In this document: positions 29,401-37,453 of the stretch, piece by piece
How the letters are laid out: each line of letters opens with the position of its first letter
Numbering within the stretch: the first letter of the stretch is position 1
Origin: Pycnococcus provasolii
Lineage: Eukaryota > Chlorophyta > Pseudoscourfieldiophyceae > Pseudoscourfieldiales > Pycnococcaceae
Assembly: GCA_938743325.2 (NCBI GenBank)
Contig: OW568867.1
Coordinates: 898,501 to 962,500, forward strand
Reading direction: 5' to 3'
DNA length: 64,000 bases
The notes under the pieces: generated by a model
What the model was told of the DNA's origin: nothing
The model's database searches: none
Seen by the model: the letters and a program-made list of their open reading frames with translations, nothing else
Made by a program: the position numbers and the translations under genes

Positions 29401-32400
29401 GACGTGTGCAGAATAAGTACGCGCAGGCTGGTGTGGCTGTTGCGGCGATGCGCCTTTTGTCCCATGGGAATGCGCGCGTTTCCGCCGAGAGTGTCAAGCT
29501 GCTTGTTGCGTTAACGGACGAGGGCAATTCGGAGGTTCAACAGATCATCTACGACTCTATGACAGACTCGGCGTCAAACGATGAGCAAGATACCGCGGCT
29601 GGGCGCAATATCGACACCATGCTTCGAATGTCTCGCGATGCTTCACCCGCGGCGAACGCGCATCCGTCAAAGGAGAATTCGATGTCGATCGATCATGCGG
29701 AGTTCTTCCGTACGATTCATGGAATGTTCGAGAAGGCGACGAGCGAAATCAAGGAGTATCACGCCGCAATGAACTTGTCCACCCAGCGCCGATCTTCCGT
29801 AAGCGGTTCCGGCGGCGGGTTAAGCCCTCGCATGTCAGATCAAGTGACGCTGCGCAATCGTCGCACGAGCTCGATTGGTGGTCTGAACGACCAGGCGAAG
29901 ATGAGCGAAAACTTCTACTCGAATCTTCTTGAGAGTGGAAGGCTGATGGAGATGATGAGGCTCGTTCAGCTGCTAACCGAGGGCCGCTTTGAAAAGCTGC
30001 AGCGTCTATTTCAAAGCCAGACCAACCTCGGCACCCAGAGCCACGACATTCTGATCGACTTGGTGAATCTGGTAGAAACGCTCCATCCCGGCGTGCTCAT
30101 GACATTTTCGGATAGCATGGATGGTGTCTCGACGGTGGTGCCGCTGCTCGTCGAGGTGACGACGCAGGCGTGGTCGACGCTGCTCGAGCTGATCCAAGGC
30201 CCCTGCGTCGGCAACGCGACGTCACTTGTCAGGACCCATTATCTTAGCGTGGCAGAGCGCTACATGAGTGCGTGCCGCTATCACGACGACGCGGACTTGA
30301 AGAACACGGATATGGGCAACACGAACATCGTCGGGCTGCAGTGCCATCTCAAGGGTTTGATTCTGGACACCTACTTGGCCCTTATCGAGGGCACGCCGTC
30401 GGCACATCACCACGACCATGCTCACATCAATCTAAGCGGGGGTGATGCGGACGACAGTCGCCCGTCGTCCGCCACCGAGTCTCAGCACGGCGAATCGGGC
30501 TCCTTGTCTCGCAACTTTGTGCTAGGGCGCATGATCGAGGTGATCAACTACAGCTCTCTAATTGAGGAGGCTGAGACCGTACGATGCAAGTGCATCGCCG
30601 ATTGGGAGGCAACGGCGAAGCACTATCGCGCGCTGAAGCGCTTTGGCCTTGGGCAGAGTCTCAAGGGGATCGTCAAAGGCATCGCTGTCCAAGGAGACCG
30701 CGAGGAGGAGGAGGCTGACGCACTTCGGGACTTGGAACGTCTCAACGAGCTGCGATCGGAGGCGCTGAAGCGCCTTTTCCTCACCGTGGAGCTTGATCAG
30801 CGTGACATGAATACCGTGCAGAAGGGACGAGACCAGTGCGATGCACCGTTCTGCATGAAGTGCAAGCGCGTGGGGCGCTACTGCTTCGGGCACGCGTACA
30901 CGCACACTCCTGAGCTGGAGCATTTCTACACCGAGAACACGTGCTCAGTCGAGGTGATTGTGAACAACCGGATCGAGAAGGTGAACTTCGAGCTTACGGA
31001 GGAATGCCGACACCGGAACCAGGACAAGGCTTGGCAGGCGCGAGCGTTGCAGACGATCTACGACGTACCTCGTCCCAATCCCAAGGAGAAGATTGAGGCG
31101 ATGATCGACCGCATGGTGCTGCTGCTGTACACAATGAGGCGTGAGTCTCAGCTGGCGAACTTGCTGCAGTCGGACGACATTTCCGCGAGAATTGGCTTGC
31201 TGGGCATCGTGGCATTTTTTGCCGACGAGGAGAGGTACCAGAACATGCTCGTCGCGCCGTTCTTCGTCAGCCTTGTGGGAATGCTGGTTCTCGTCATGAC
31301 GTACGGCGAGTCGCACGCAGAGTGGGAACAGAACTTTGCGAGCGTCGTCGTGGTGAGATTGCTGTCGTGGGTGCAGATGGTTCTGTGCACGATGTGCTTT
31401 TGCCTTTTCCTTGTGAAAGAGAGCACGATTATCAGCTTTGAGGCACGTCAGCGTGCGGTTGACAACAGCATTCAGATTTTGCAAGGCGACACGCTGCTGC
31501 TTGGCGGTAAAAATTTGCGTGCTGACGACGACGTCGACGCGGACGGAAATGGAGGAGACGATACTGCGGTGGAAAGAAGCGGCGGCGGTGGCAGCGTGAA
31601 AATGCAATCCGGTGATGGAGCTGTGCCTTCGTCGACAACCTTTCAGAACTGGGTGCCCGTGTTCCGCAACCACCGCGTTTGGTTTCACATGCTCTTCGTC
31701 GGCGCAGCCTTTGCCGCCGGGCTGGGCAGTCCCTTCTTCCTGAGCATTCACCTCCTTGACTTTCTGTTGCATTCGAGCGCCGGCCAGGAGGTTCTTCAGT
31801 CGGCTCGTGTGGGCGGCCCTATGCTGGCGAGAACCTTTTTGGTTGGCATCTTGGTGATTGTGCTCTACAGCGTTGTGAGCTTCGTCGCCTTCCGCGACTA
31901 TCTTCCCAGGGACGACGTGAGCCTGTTGACGGACGTTTGCACCGGAGGAGGTTGTCTGAGCGGCGAGGAGAACCCGTACAAGGATCGTAGGCTAAGGCAC
32001 TGCAGCACACTCTACGAATGCGTGGGCATACATCTCGTGCAGGGCCTGATGGGTTCCATCGGCGACGTGTTCGGAGATCCGGTGAACGAGTGGTTCCCCT
32101 TCAAGCAGGTTCCGCGCGGTGTTGGCGACGAGACGACGTTTCAGGTGCGAACGGTTTACATCATGAGCTTTTTGATCCTGTGGGTCTTCTTGCTGTCGAA
32201 CATCATGACGGCTCAGATTGTTGAGGCGTTCGTGCAGATTCGCAGCCAGAAGGTGGAAGCGCAGCGTGATCTCGAGGAGCGCTGCTTCATTTGCTCCTTG
32301 GACCGCTTCACGTTCGAGAGCCGGCGAAGCACGGGTGCGAGCGGTTTTCAGCACCACCTCGAGCACGAGCACAATCCGCTGTACTACCTTTACTACATGG

Positions 32401-33056
32401 ACTACCTGCTTACGAAGGACGAGACGCTGTACACGGGAATCGAGACGTACATCGCCCGATCTCTCTTTGGGAAGAGGGGTAAGCGATGCGACTGGATTCC
32501 GATCAACCGTGCTCTGCAGCTTGAGGAGGATCGCGCGGAGACGGCACGGAAGGAGCAGGCGAACCAGCCGGTGATGAAGGTGATGGCGATGACGAAGCTT
32601 CTCGAAAGCAACTTGCGTGCGATGAGCAATCTTCTGGAGACGAGATTATCGAACATGGAGAAATTTCTTGGTGTACATGAAGACATGGGTGGTGTTGGCA
32701 GCGGCGGAGGCGTCCAGGCGGGTGTGCAAGGTGTCACATCGGCAGCGGCAGCTGGTGGTGGTGATGGCCATGGCGCTGAAGATGCTGAATCGGTGACAAC
32801 CATGTACTCGGAAGACGTGTCTGACAACGATCCACTACGTCCCATATCGAGGAGTTTGCTTCTGTCAGTAGAACCCGAAGAACCTACGAATGAAGGTGGC
32901 GATGTGGGTGAACGTGGTGGTGAGCAAGATGATGCCAACAGTGAGGATAATGGTGACGCTATGATCTTGCCTGAGGGTGAGGGTGAGGGTGAGGGTGGTG
33001 CAGATGACGATGTACTGCCTCCCGTACGCACTCCCACGCCACAGCCCACCGCTTGA
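23496..33056 (+). CDS. IP3-receptor/ryanodine-receptor-family Ca2+ release channel
   Basis: About 3186 residues from the first ATG (23496); the frame extends upstream without an ATG. The N-terminal trefoil LKFGDVITLQC with NLKDCKFEV matches IP3 receptors. MIR-type repeats cover about 143-409 (GSWFTVLPGYN, SNALWKVE, KHLATAKYLAA). RIH-type helical repeats fill the middle. TM helices lie at about 2583-2920, with a filter-like GSIGDVF near 2852 followed by the S6 helix. The C-terminal zinc-linker signature CFIC with HHLEHEH (about 2930-2957) and DWIPINRALQL is diagnostic of the IP3-receptor branch. The tail is acidic and Gly-rich. These channels release Ca2+ from internal stores. It is longer than animal IP3 receptors (about 2700), with low-complexity insertions. 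Several IP3-coordinating residues seem absent, so its ligand is open. Confidence 0.93.
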   Translation: MQKSVFAASQLESERLATELKFGDVITLQCIDVLGFVCAAGFDDKRIRVDGLVKGTSIPPNLKDCKFEVLVKRQYAARKALNVELEREKQRRARRRKSDSSAQSLPEGRRRMSSIATRLTADEAEVRSNELDFARSVGSPVRYGVTVQLRHSTSGEFVTVKKERAEHEKHCLSVVLSDEGSEGSWFTVLPGYNTKTEGDKVTYGDVLCLASATFSNSNMRISKTPISRSGHVGGRMHPYVREMREVNASNDSARFKVRPYGVHQSLMGGGIGKRLKAGDTVTIVHRATDTYLMFQDEKLYFEERMSSSLDDATADSEVTRALRNRPNSNALWKVESVTLDWAGLPVRHGTSYRLKHLATAKYLAATIRESDSSDRRGGAHRTSSAKFNPTLEAEYDGAHTKWEVHVPVAEGANAAGAAISSEDILYTSIVHCQASASQTYISQFEEQDRLTRRRRSSISRQGVRGQEGVLVNDRMTFGAYLNANLHDKDALSFAKVEETAVNELLRERAAYWTIANFVSELREEVDAVDGEQAVNNGGAETSSPDGGGSPSPRRRVSIAIPESNQAEPRVMEGIKRCGIRDVLARSGVGVAKTLERIVTNLNEYVSTGAVMELCSYQLLIQEQHIITAVMDVLQTIFAEKRIPMWSLTNRRLFGFDLLALCKLINRFIVLVCKDSRVNKDYIVQNDWLKLLQSLLGTEMKVAESISEIYRDNIQLMNRVTDREVERYVTLLKRNKKPRFLKFLETICMSDGYPLPRNQNMVIRQLFYNVNVDEIFLRARVSTERLTIRGSMEGENQRVEVESFVSVDEEVYSKDTSEMNAEELAYMYFIRMLQLFSVLCIGRNRLACAELLNIAADVGITYDNLIFMTFSTYVPKHMRASACSLLLRLYIDREPADYVQPIELTQIWARSEANLPPDDQGMNSLRPKSAGMGNDPFRKHPTLRPDTSHEKLRNQALVLVTDAAKNKRVNIESVGSLELLLQTMNLVEMLFNTGFYGTLSAEKKNEEISSLVDSMIGLLDGRNNGILNEMQRRPSRMIASGAGDSAKRLLARNQSRSAHIYSPFIRFESKTPASLLLMKIKAAACKILMYAFDMRANHRLKVSFDSFSNFYEDAEANGRGGRDHNAMMAAAAMAASVAASSSKKEKKRGIVGRLFGKGRVSNEMNMTSPRGGDYSNYVASAMSHVSDDEGSLMDQLYESLFRRAIIRENVRAMDTFDPLHLPPILEVLLDVSMHDYHSLQGLAFALIERHLSQRAVLARYMSSTQVLVLEEVIATHRQASENIRELRRQQKWLSSEDSVRRDQSRQVCKEIMVQMRRLCTLGQRIQIAGKDIVIDQTARDKFQTMLRNLGIVKCVLDMLHVPLSRKLKLTGERRLDEPDDPSLRDLFDINYAFLCAFLDGSRSNQRVVFPSISLFQSHMGIERLNVAPAISAAISGNAELTAKVPFTFPRQVFQLIEDNGMQMRWLAVLLPLVVISKHPKTTFISSSKPIPKLQENIMHLIFEYEDSMMLLFRGPREWDRRREMIMRGEHRMDGSELQYHAMCLKIIAGCCFGKNAATEVKASGLLSLNEVLDVIIGVDKQHPAARRMSTVDALGGPGFASGDDDDEAFEAAKRLVRSAHVEYLHTVYTEASSQNIEASADSKNRIHGASRIWPDDEEIPTGGSLSMSFDDDVDDISEGRARPETLVDAWLGSSLAASQDSDCLMSVLVDDIEEAIAAKDENERHPSDMSPRQYVCGSVIPFLVAYFKKNHIVNLGSLTPPREAIRTRMLDAATRLSRAIAGHGPLGGRLWSVLCMLLISQLSMNDQEAVYETKLLEVDDEYLENIDNSVLMSNHEGESFKIAWKEFTSNFSMRNLGIKASAVFNPSMMVGVGERNLVCMLMQDGYVPNSDPQVSFLTIVQHLAGYLAAAQPTDDEEILCRFLRVLRGALYTDQGLGDDAHVATINARHWQMFEAEESVLQTKTSRDHLRRVQNKYAQAGVAVAAMRLLSHGNARVSAESVKLLVALTDEGNSEVQQIIYDSMTDSASNDEQDTAAGRNIDTMLRMSRDASPAANAHPSKENSMSIDHAEFFRTIHGMFEKATSEIKEYHAAMNLSTQRRSSVSGSGGGLSPRMSDQVTLRNRRTSSIGGLNDQAKMSENFYSNLLESGRLMEMMRLVQLLTEGRFEKLQRLFQSQTNLGTQSHDILIDLVNLVETLHPGVLMTFSDSMDGVSTVVPLLVEVTTQAWSTLLELIQGPCVGNATSLVRTHYLSVAERYMSACRYHDDADLKNTDMGNTNIVGLQCHLKGLILDTYLALIEGTPSAHHHDHAHINLSGGDADDSRPSSATESQHGESGSLSRNFVLGRMIEVINYSSLIEEAETVRCKCIADWEATAKHYRALKRFGLGQSLKGIVKGIAVQGDREEEEADALRDLERLNELRSEALKRLFLTVELDQRDMNTVQKGRDQCDAPFCMKCKRVGRYCFGHAYTHTPELEHFYTENTCSVEVIVNNRIEKVNFELTEECRHRNQDKAWQARALQTIYDVPRPNPKEKIEAMIDRMVLLLYTMRRESQLANLLQSDDISARIGLLGIVAFFADEERYQNMLVAPFFVSLVGMLVLVMTYGESHAEWEQNFASVVVVRLLSWVQMVLCTMCFCLFLVKESTIISFEARQRAVDNSIQILQGDTLLLGGKNLRADDDVDADGNGGDDTAVERSGGGGSVKMQSGDGAVPSSTTFQNWVPVFRNHRVWFHMLFVGAAFAAGLGSPFFLSIHLLDFLLHSSAGQEVLQSARVGGPMLARTFLVGILVIVLYSVVSFVAFRDYLPRDDVSLLTDVCTGGGCLSGEENPYKDRRLRHCSTLYECVGIHLVQGLMGSIGDVFGDPVNEWFPFKQVPRGVGDETTFQVRTVYIMSFLILWVFLLSNIMTAQIVEAFVQIRSQKVEAQRDLEERCFICSLDRFTFESRRSTGASGFQHHLEHEHNPLYYLYYMDYLLTKDETLYTGIETYIARSLFGKRGKRCDWIPINRALQLEEDRAETARKEQANQPVMKVMAMTKLLESNLRAMSNLLETRLSNMEKFLGVHEDMGGVGSGGGVQAGVQGVTSAAAAGGGDGHGAEDAESVTTMYSEDVSDNDPLRPISRSLLLSVEPEEPTNEGGDVGERGGEQDDANSEDNGDAMILPEGEGEGEGGADDDVLPPVRTPTPQPTA

Positions 33057-33303
33057 CGACAGGCACCACCAACCAGTTCACAAGTCAAGCGGAACACACA
33101 CCTGTTTCAGGTGTTGTAACTTTTTGGTAATATATGTCCCTACTATGTTATGTTATGTTATGTTTTTTTTTTGTGTGTGTACTCGTGTTCGAACCGACCG
33201 ATGGACAAAGCACGAGCGATGAACGCAGCAGAATGACGATAAACCTGGGTTACAAGGTCATATGAAAGTGTCATAAGTGTCCCGCCAAAACAACACAACA
33301 AGT

Positions 33304-34194
33304 CTAGTCTTCGCCAGCCTCCTTGAGAGCAAGCAGCTTAGCCTTGAGGTTCGCCTTCTTCTGCTCGTAGCTCAACTTAGGCGTCTTCCACGTCTGCGGC
33401 TTTGAGGGCTTGCTGCGTGCCTTCTTCACCAGTTCCGGTTCCTCGCGGATCTTCTCGTGTGCCTCCGTGTACATGTCCTCGAAGTCCTCCGCGGTGATCT
33501 CCTCCTCGTGGAACTTGGAGAAGTGCTTTTGGAACTTCTCCGGCTCCTCCTCCTCGAGCATCTCCATGTACTCGCTGATGTTGCTTCCCTTGATGTACCC
33601 AGCCACCATCTCGGCGTCAAGGCTCTTTTCGTCCTTGTCGTATCCGATGAAGCGCTTTTCGTTGTGCGGCACGTTGAGTCCTCCGTCGCAGGCCCCCTTG
33701 AGCGCGCCGAAGACGCGTGCTCCGGTGTTGTTCTTTTTCAGGCCGATGTCCAGGTAGCACGTGAAGGGTCGCGGTCCGTCGTCCACCGCCTCGACGTTGT
33801 AGTCCTCACCTGTGACGTCGTCCCCCTCGATTCCCTCGTACGTCTCGTCGAGGTTAAACTTTTTGAGCGTGCGTCGCGCGCAGAGCAGTCCCGTTGCGTA
33901 GCACGCCGCCCAGTTCTTGAGTCCAACTTTGATACCGTACTTTTCGAGTTCCCAGGATCCCGCGGAGGAGACGACGATGTCCCCCTTGATGGTTGCGTAG
34001 ATGACCTGGCATCGCACGAATCGGTTCGAGACGCGCACGCAGAGTCGATATTTGGGCGTGTTGAACTTGTTCTTGTCTTGGAGCGTGAGACGGAGACGCG
34101 CGCGGTAGTCCGTCTTGCCCTCTCTTCGGCGACGGAACTTCACCTGGTACCGCGAGTAGTACGCCTTGTTCTTCTGAACAGTCGCGGCCACCAT
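33304..34194 (-). CDS. RPL5: 60S ribosomal protein L5 (uL18)
   Basis: 296 residues from ATG 34194 (context GCCAACATGGTGG in the leader). The start was chosen because VQKNKAYYSRYQVKFRRRRE is the conserved L5 N-terminus; an in-frame upstream extension is not conserved. The body has GKTDYRARLRL, NRFVRCQVIYA, NWAACYATGLL and FGALKGACDGG, with a Lys-rich C-terminus. L5 binds 5S rRNA with L11 and joins the central protuberance of the large subunit. The length is normal for the family. Intronless. The 3' end converges on the IP3-receptor-like gene with a 247-nt gap. Confidence 0.97.
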   Translation of the reverse strand: MVAATVQKNKAYYSRYQVKFRRRREGKTDYRARLRLTLQDKNKFNTPKYRLCVRVSNRFVRCQVIYATIKGDIVVSSAGSWELEKYGIKVGLKNWAACYATGLLCARRTLKKFNLDETYEGIEGDDVTGEDYNVEAVDDGPRPFTCYLDIGLKKNNTGARVFGALKGACDGGLNVPHNEKRFIGYDKDEKSLDAEMVAGYIKGSNISEYMEMLEEEEPEKFQKHFSKFHEEEITAEDFEDMYTEAHEKIREEPELVKKARSKPSKPQTWKTPKLSYEQKKANLKAKLLALKEAGED

Positions 34195-34701
34195 GTTGGA
34201 GAATATATAAAATGAGTATACGGGGGAGGATGGAGGGGGACGGCGGCGGCACTCACAGGAACCGGACCAAGGGGGTTGTTGGTGGGGATACCTGTTCCGA
34301 TTTGGCGATCCCGTGGACTTGGCTCCTCTCCCCCAACCCCTAATCATCATTTTGAGTGTTTTCTTTTGATTTCTTCCAACCCCCATTCTGGCTGCCAGTT
34401 CCTCTCCACATTCCCCAACCCTCAAAGAGAACAGTCGGCGGAGAACAACGGGGCCCACGTTAGATCGGCCTTAAAGTGGGGACCCATCCCTGGTCTTGCC
34501 CCCGCCCATGCAAATGCTTCAGTGCTACCTTTCCGATAATTGATAATTCCTTACTCGGCGATCATCCCGTTTTCTTCTCGATCCGCCAAGAATCCGCATA
34601 ACGCCATAGCTTATTCGTATTAGATTTATAGGCTTTTCAAGGGACCCTAGCTCAAAGCAAAGGCAGTGGCTCTTAAGTATTCTTATCTTAGTCTAAGAGA
34701 T
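34195..34701. promoter_or_regulatory. Divergent promoter region of RPL5 and the sugar transporter
   Basis: About 500 nt between two outward-facing genes. TTTTATATATT lies only about 18 nt upstream of the RPL5 ATG, so the RPL5 leader is either very short or contains it. CCCCAACCCCTAA at about 34333 is a weak telomere-box-like match. No other feature is visible. Confidence 0.45.
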
Positions 34702-35946
34702 ATGCCTTCTCGAAGTCCACGCCATATTAATACTCATAATAGCAGTCACAACAGTCATCCTGATATTCACAGTATTAGTATGAATCATCCAGCTCTTGGT
34801 GTGGACGAAGGTGGTGGTGGGTTAGGGGGTGGTGGTGAGCCTCATGGGGGTGGTGGTGGTGTCACCCGGAATCCGGAATCGAACCTTGGTGGAGGAGACT
34901 TTTCAAAATCAACATCGATGTACGCAGACTCCATGAGAACCATGGGGGGCGGCGGGTCAGGCTCGCAGACTGCGGAAACGCAAACCGAGGCGGAGAAGAG
35001 AAAAAAAAGGTACCTCGTCGTCGTGTCAGCCGCGTCGTACTGCCTGTCGTCTACAACCATGGTGCTCGTCAACAAGGTGCTCCTGTCGTCGTACAGCTTC
35101 AGCTGCCCCGTGCTCTTACTGCTCTTTCAGGCGACCGTCGCCGTCTTTGCCGTCGTCACGCTCAACGCACTGGGGGTCATACGCACGGACCCCATCTCAG
35201 CAACCATCATCAGACTGTGGGTGCCTGCCATCCTACTGTTCGTTCTCCAGCTGTGGTCGTCGTTCGGGTCGCTCAAGAGCCTTGGAGTTGCCATGGTCAC
35301 CGTGCTGAAAAATCTTACCAACCTTCTCACAATATGCGGAGAGTACGTCGTGTTTGGGCGCATGTACGGCATAGGCGTGTGGTCGTGCCTAGCTCTCATG
35401 ACCATATCAGCAATATCAGGCGCGTACACGGACCTGTCGTTCACGAGAAGCGGGTACATGTGGCAGATTGGAAACTGCCTCTTCACCGCGTCGTACTCCA
35501 TCTACCTACGCCTTGTCATGGATCGCGTGCAGTTCTTCACGGGAAAGAAACTCTCCGAGTCCACGATGGTTCTCCTGAACAACGGGATGTCCATCCCATG
35601 CCTGCTCTTGTTAGCGCACATGTGCGGCGAGACGACGAAAATCTACGAGCCGCTGCAGCATGCGACCATCACCGACCTCGGCTTTCAGGCTGCGGCGATC
35701 GTGTCGTCGTTCACCGGCCTCGCTCTCAGCTACAGCAGCATTTGGTTTCTCAGCAACAGCACACCCACGACGTACAGCATCGTTGGCAGCTTGAACAAGA
35801 TCCCGATTGCCCTCCTGGGCATCATCATCTTCAGCGCGCCAACGACGTGGGCAAACATGATTTCCATCTCCATTGGATTGTTCGCTGGCATCGTCTTTGT
35901 CAAAGCAAAAGCGAGTGAAAGCCAGAGAAAACAAGATGGCTCGTAA
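34702..35946 (+). CDS. Golgi nucleotide-sugar transporter, GDP-mannose transporter (GONST1/Vrg4) type
   Basis: 414 residues from the first ATG (34702). The N-terminal 100 residues are His/Asn/Gly-rich and cytosolic. The remainder has about ten hydrophobic helices of the drug/metabolite transporter fold. Diagnostic blocks are VLVNKVLLSSY, VAMVTVLKNLTN, and GSLNKIPIALLG, which corresponds to the GALNK nucleotide-binding motif of GDP-mannose transporters (Ala to Ser here). Such proteins exchange cytosolic GDP-mannose for lumenal GMP to supply Golgi mannosylation. The substrate is inferred from the GALNK-like motif; a related GDP-sugar is possible. The GT32 enzyme at 53 kb would be a plausible user of its product. 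Confidence 0.85.
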   Translation: MPSRSPRHINTHNSSHNSHPDIHSISMNHPALGVDEGGGGLGGGGEPHGGGGGVTRNPESNLGGGDFSKSTSMYADSMRTMGGGGSGSQTAETQTEAEKRKKRYLVVVSAASYCLSSTTMVLVNKVLLSSYSFSCPVLLLLFQATVAVFAVVTLNALGVIRTDPISATIIRLWVPAILLFVLQLWSSFGSLKSLGVAMVTVLKNLTNLLTICGEYVVFGRMYGIGVWSCLALMTISAISGAYTDLSFTRSGYMWQIGNCLFTASYSIYLRLVMDRVQFFTGKKLSESTMVLLNNGMSIPCLLLLAHMCGETTKIYEPLQHATITDLGFQAAAIVSSFTGLALSYSSIWFLSNSTPTTYSIVGSLNKIPIALLGIIIFSAPTTWANMISISIGLFAGIVFVKAKASESQRKQDGS

Positions 35947-36118
35947 CGCAGTTATTTTATTAGGCGACCTTAGTCTAGTAACTTGTATATGATGGTTCTT
36001 TACAAAAAATAAAACAAGTTTCTTCTTTCTCTCTCTCACCACCGTCCCGCCCGTCTCTCTTTTTCGTGCAACCTTGTTTGTTTCCCCTCTTGCCCCCGTA
36101 AATTAACGCCCGTCTTCC

Positions 36119-37453
36119 TTAAACCTCAAGCTTGACCGTACCCATGCGACCTCGCACCTGATGGGTGCTGCTAGAGGAGGCATGATGGGGTTGTTGCATA
36201 GCCGCATTCTTCATCTCACGTATACGTTCGTCGCCAGAACTCGCTGCTGAACTACGACGCCTGTACACCACCACACCGCCGCCGAAAATCCCCACGACGG
36301 CGACAATCACGACAATCATGATACCAGCTATAGCACCACCACTTAAGCCACCCGACTTTGCACTCTCCTCGCCGACTGCTGACGTCTCTGATGGGCCTGA
36401 GAATCCTGTCACATTTGGTGCTGACACCGTGATGTCGCTTTCGCTCACTCCAAATTGCGCCTCGAGCGCCGCACGAGCCTCAGCAAGCATTCCTGTCCCA
36501 TTGCCAAGTTGTTGCTCAAGTTGCGCGAGACCTTCCAACGCGCCAGTTCGCAGATTCGTCCTCAACGTCTGCGTCGTGTTTTCGAGATTTGTGGCGATGC
36601 TGTGCTGCGTCGTGTTGACGGAATCTTCGATCGCCTCTCCCACTTGTTGGGATGCGCTCTGGAATGCAGACATAAGGATCGAACTTGCATTCTGGAATGC
36701 GCCGGCAACTCCTTCAATTTCCTCGTCGTTGCCCGTTGACACTGTTTCGCCCGTTTCGGTGCTGAGCAGCTGGGCCATGCGCTCGAGCAGGGTGCTTTCA
36801 TCACTGGTGTTGTTGCCTGCTGTATTGTTTGCTGTGCTTTTCGAGAAGACAATCTGCTCGTCTTCCGCACTACTGCTCGTACGAGCATCGGAGGTGTCGG
36901 AGGTGTTTTCGTCCAGAGTCTGTCCTGTTAGCGCCGCACGGATGCGCGCACGTCGTTGCTGTCGCCTTTCGCTTCGCATTTCCAAGTACTCTTCGTATGC
37001 GCGTCGGCGTTCCTGACGTCGGAGCGCGATGCGCTGCAGGAACGTGAGGTTATCCTCTTCTGGTTGTGGTGCGGTTGTAGTTGCGTTCATCTCCACGTCT
37101 GTTGAGAGAAGGGTCGTCGAACTTTCCTCCGCGAAGAGTTCGTCTTGCGGCGTTGGCGCGACAGTGTCGTCCAACGTCAACGCGTTTGTTGGTTGGTTGA
37201 TAGACTCTATGGATGCGAAGAACTGCTCCATGGACAAGTCCGCGTTGTCGGAGTAGTCAGAAATATCTTCCGTCGTTGTTGTCGTCCAGATATTTGGGTG
37301 TTGTTGTGTCATGTTATCTGCTGCCTCAGATACCACGACGACGTTTGCTAGAGTGAGATGTGTCCCCATGATTAGGAGAATGTTGAATGCAACAACGAGA
37401 GTGTTGTAGAGGAGCACACGACGACGAGGAGGAGAAGCCATTGCTGATGACAT
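36119..37453 (-). CDS. Single-pass type I membrane protein, function unknown
   Basis: 444 residues from ATG 37453; the frame extends 19 codons upstream without an ATG. The N-terminus has an RRR-flanked hydrophobic stretch (VLLYNTLVVAFNILLIMG) acting as signal peptide or anchor. The lumenal or extracellular part is acidic and Asn/Thr-rich with many NxT/S sites. It contains a strongly basic helical block (LRRQERRRAYEEYLEMRSER) and a helical region with heptad character (about 265-340). A second TM segment (about 385-410, GIMIVVIVAVVGIFGG) is followed by a basic stop-transfer sequence and a short tail. The architecture suggests a surface or Golgi/endosomal glycoprotein. No family recognised. Confidence 0.75.
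   Translation of the reverse strand: MSSAMASPPRRRVLLYNTLVVAFNILLIMGTHLTLANVVVVSEAADNMTQQHPNIWTTTTTEDISDYSDNADLSMEQFFASIESINQPTNALTLDDTVAPTPQDELFAEESSTTLLSTDVEMNATTTAPQPEEDNLTFLQRIALRRQERRRAYEEYLEMRSERRQQRRARIRAALTGQTLDENTSDTSDARTSSSAEDEQIVFSKSTANNTAGNNTSDESTLLERMAQLLSTETGETVSTGNDEEIEGVAGAFQNASSILMSAFQSASQQVGEAIEDSVNTTQHSIATNLENTTQTLRTNLRTGALEGLAQLEQQLGNGTGMLAEARAALEAQFGVSESDITVSAPNVTGFSGPSETSAVGEESAKSGGLSGGAIAGIMIVVIVAVVGIFGGGVVVYRRRSSAASSGDERIREMKNAAMQQPHHASSSSTHQVRGRMGTVKLEV

Noticed and set aside
33457-34215. 252-codon plus-strand ORF
   Set aside because: Exact antisense shadow of RPL5.
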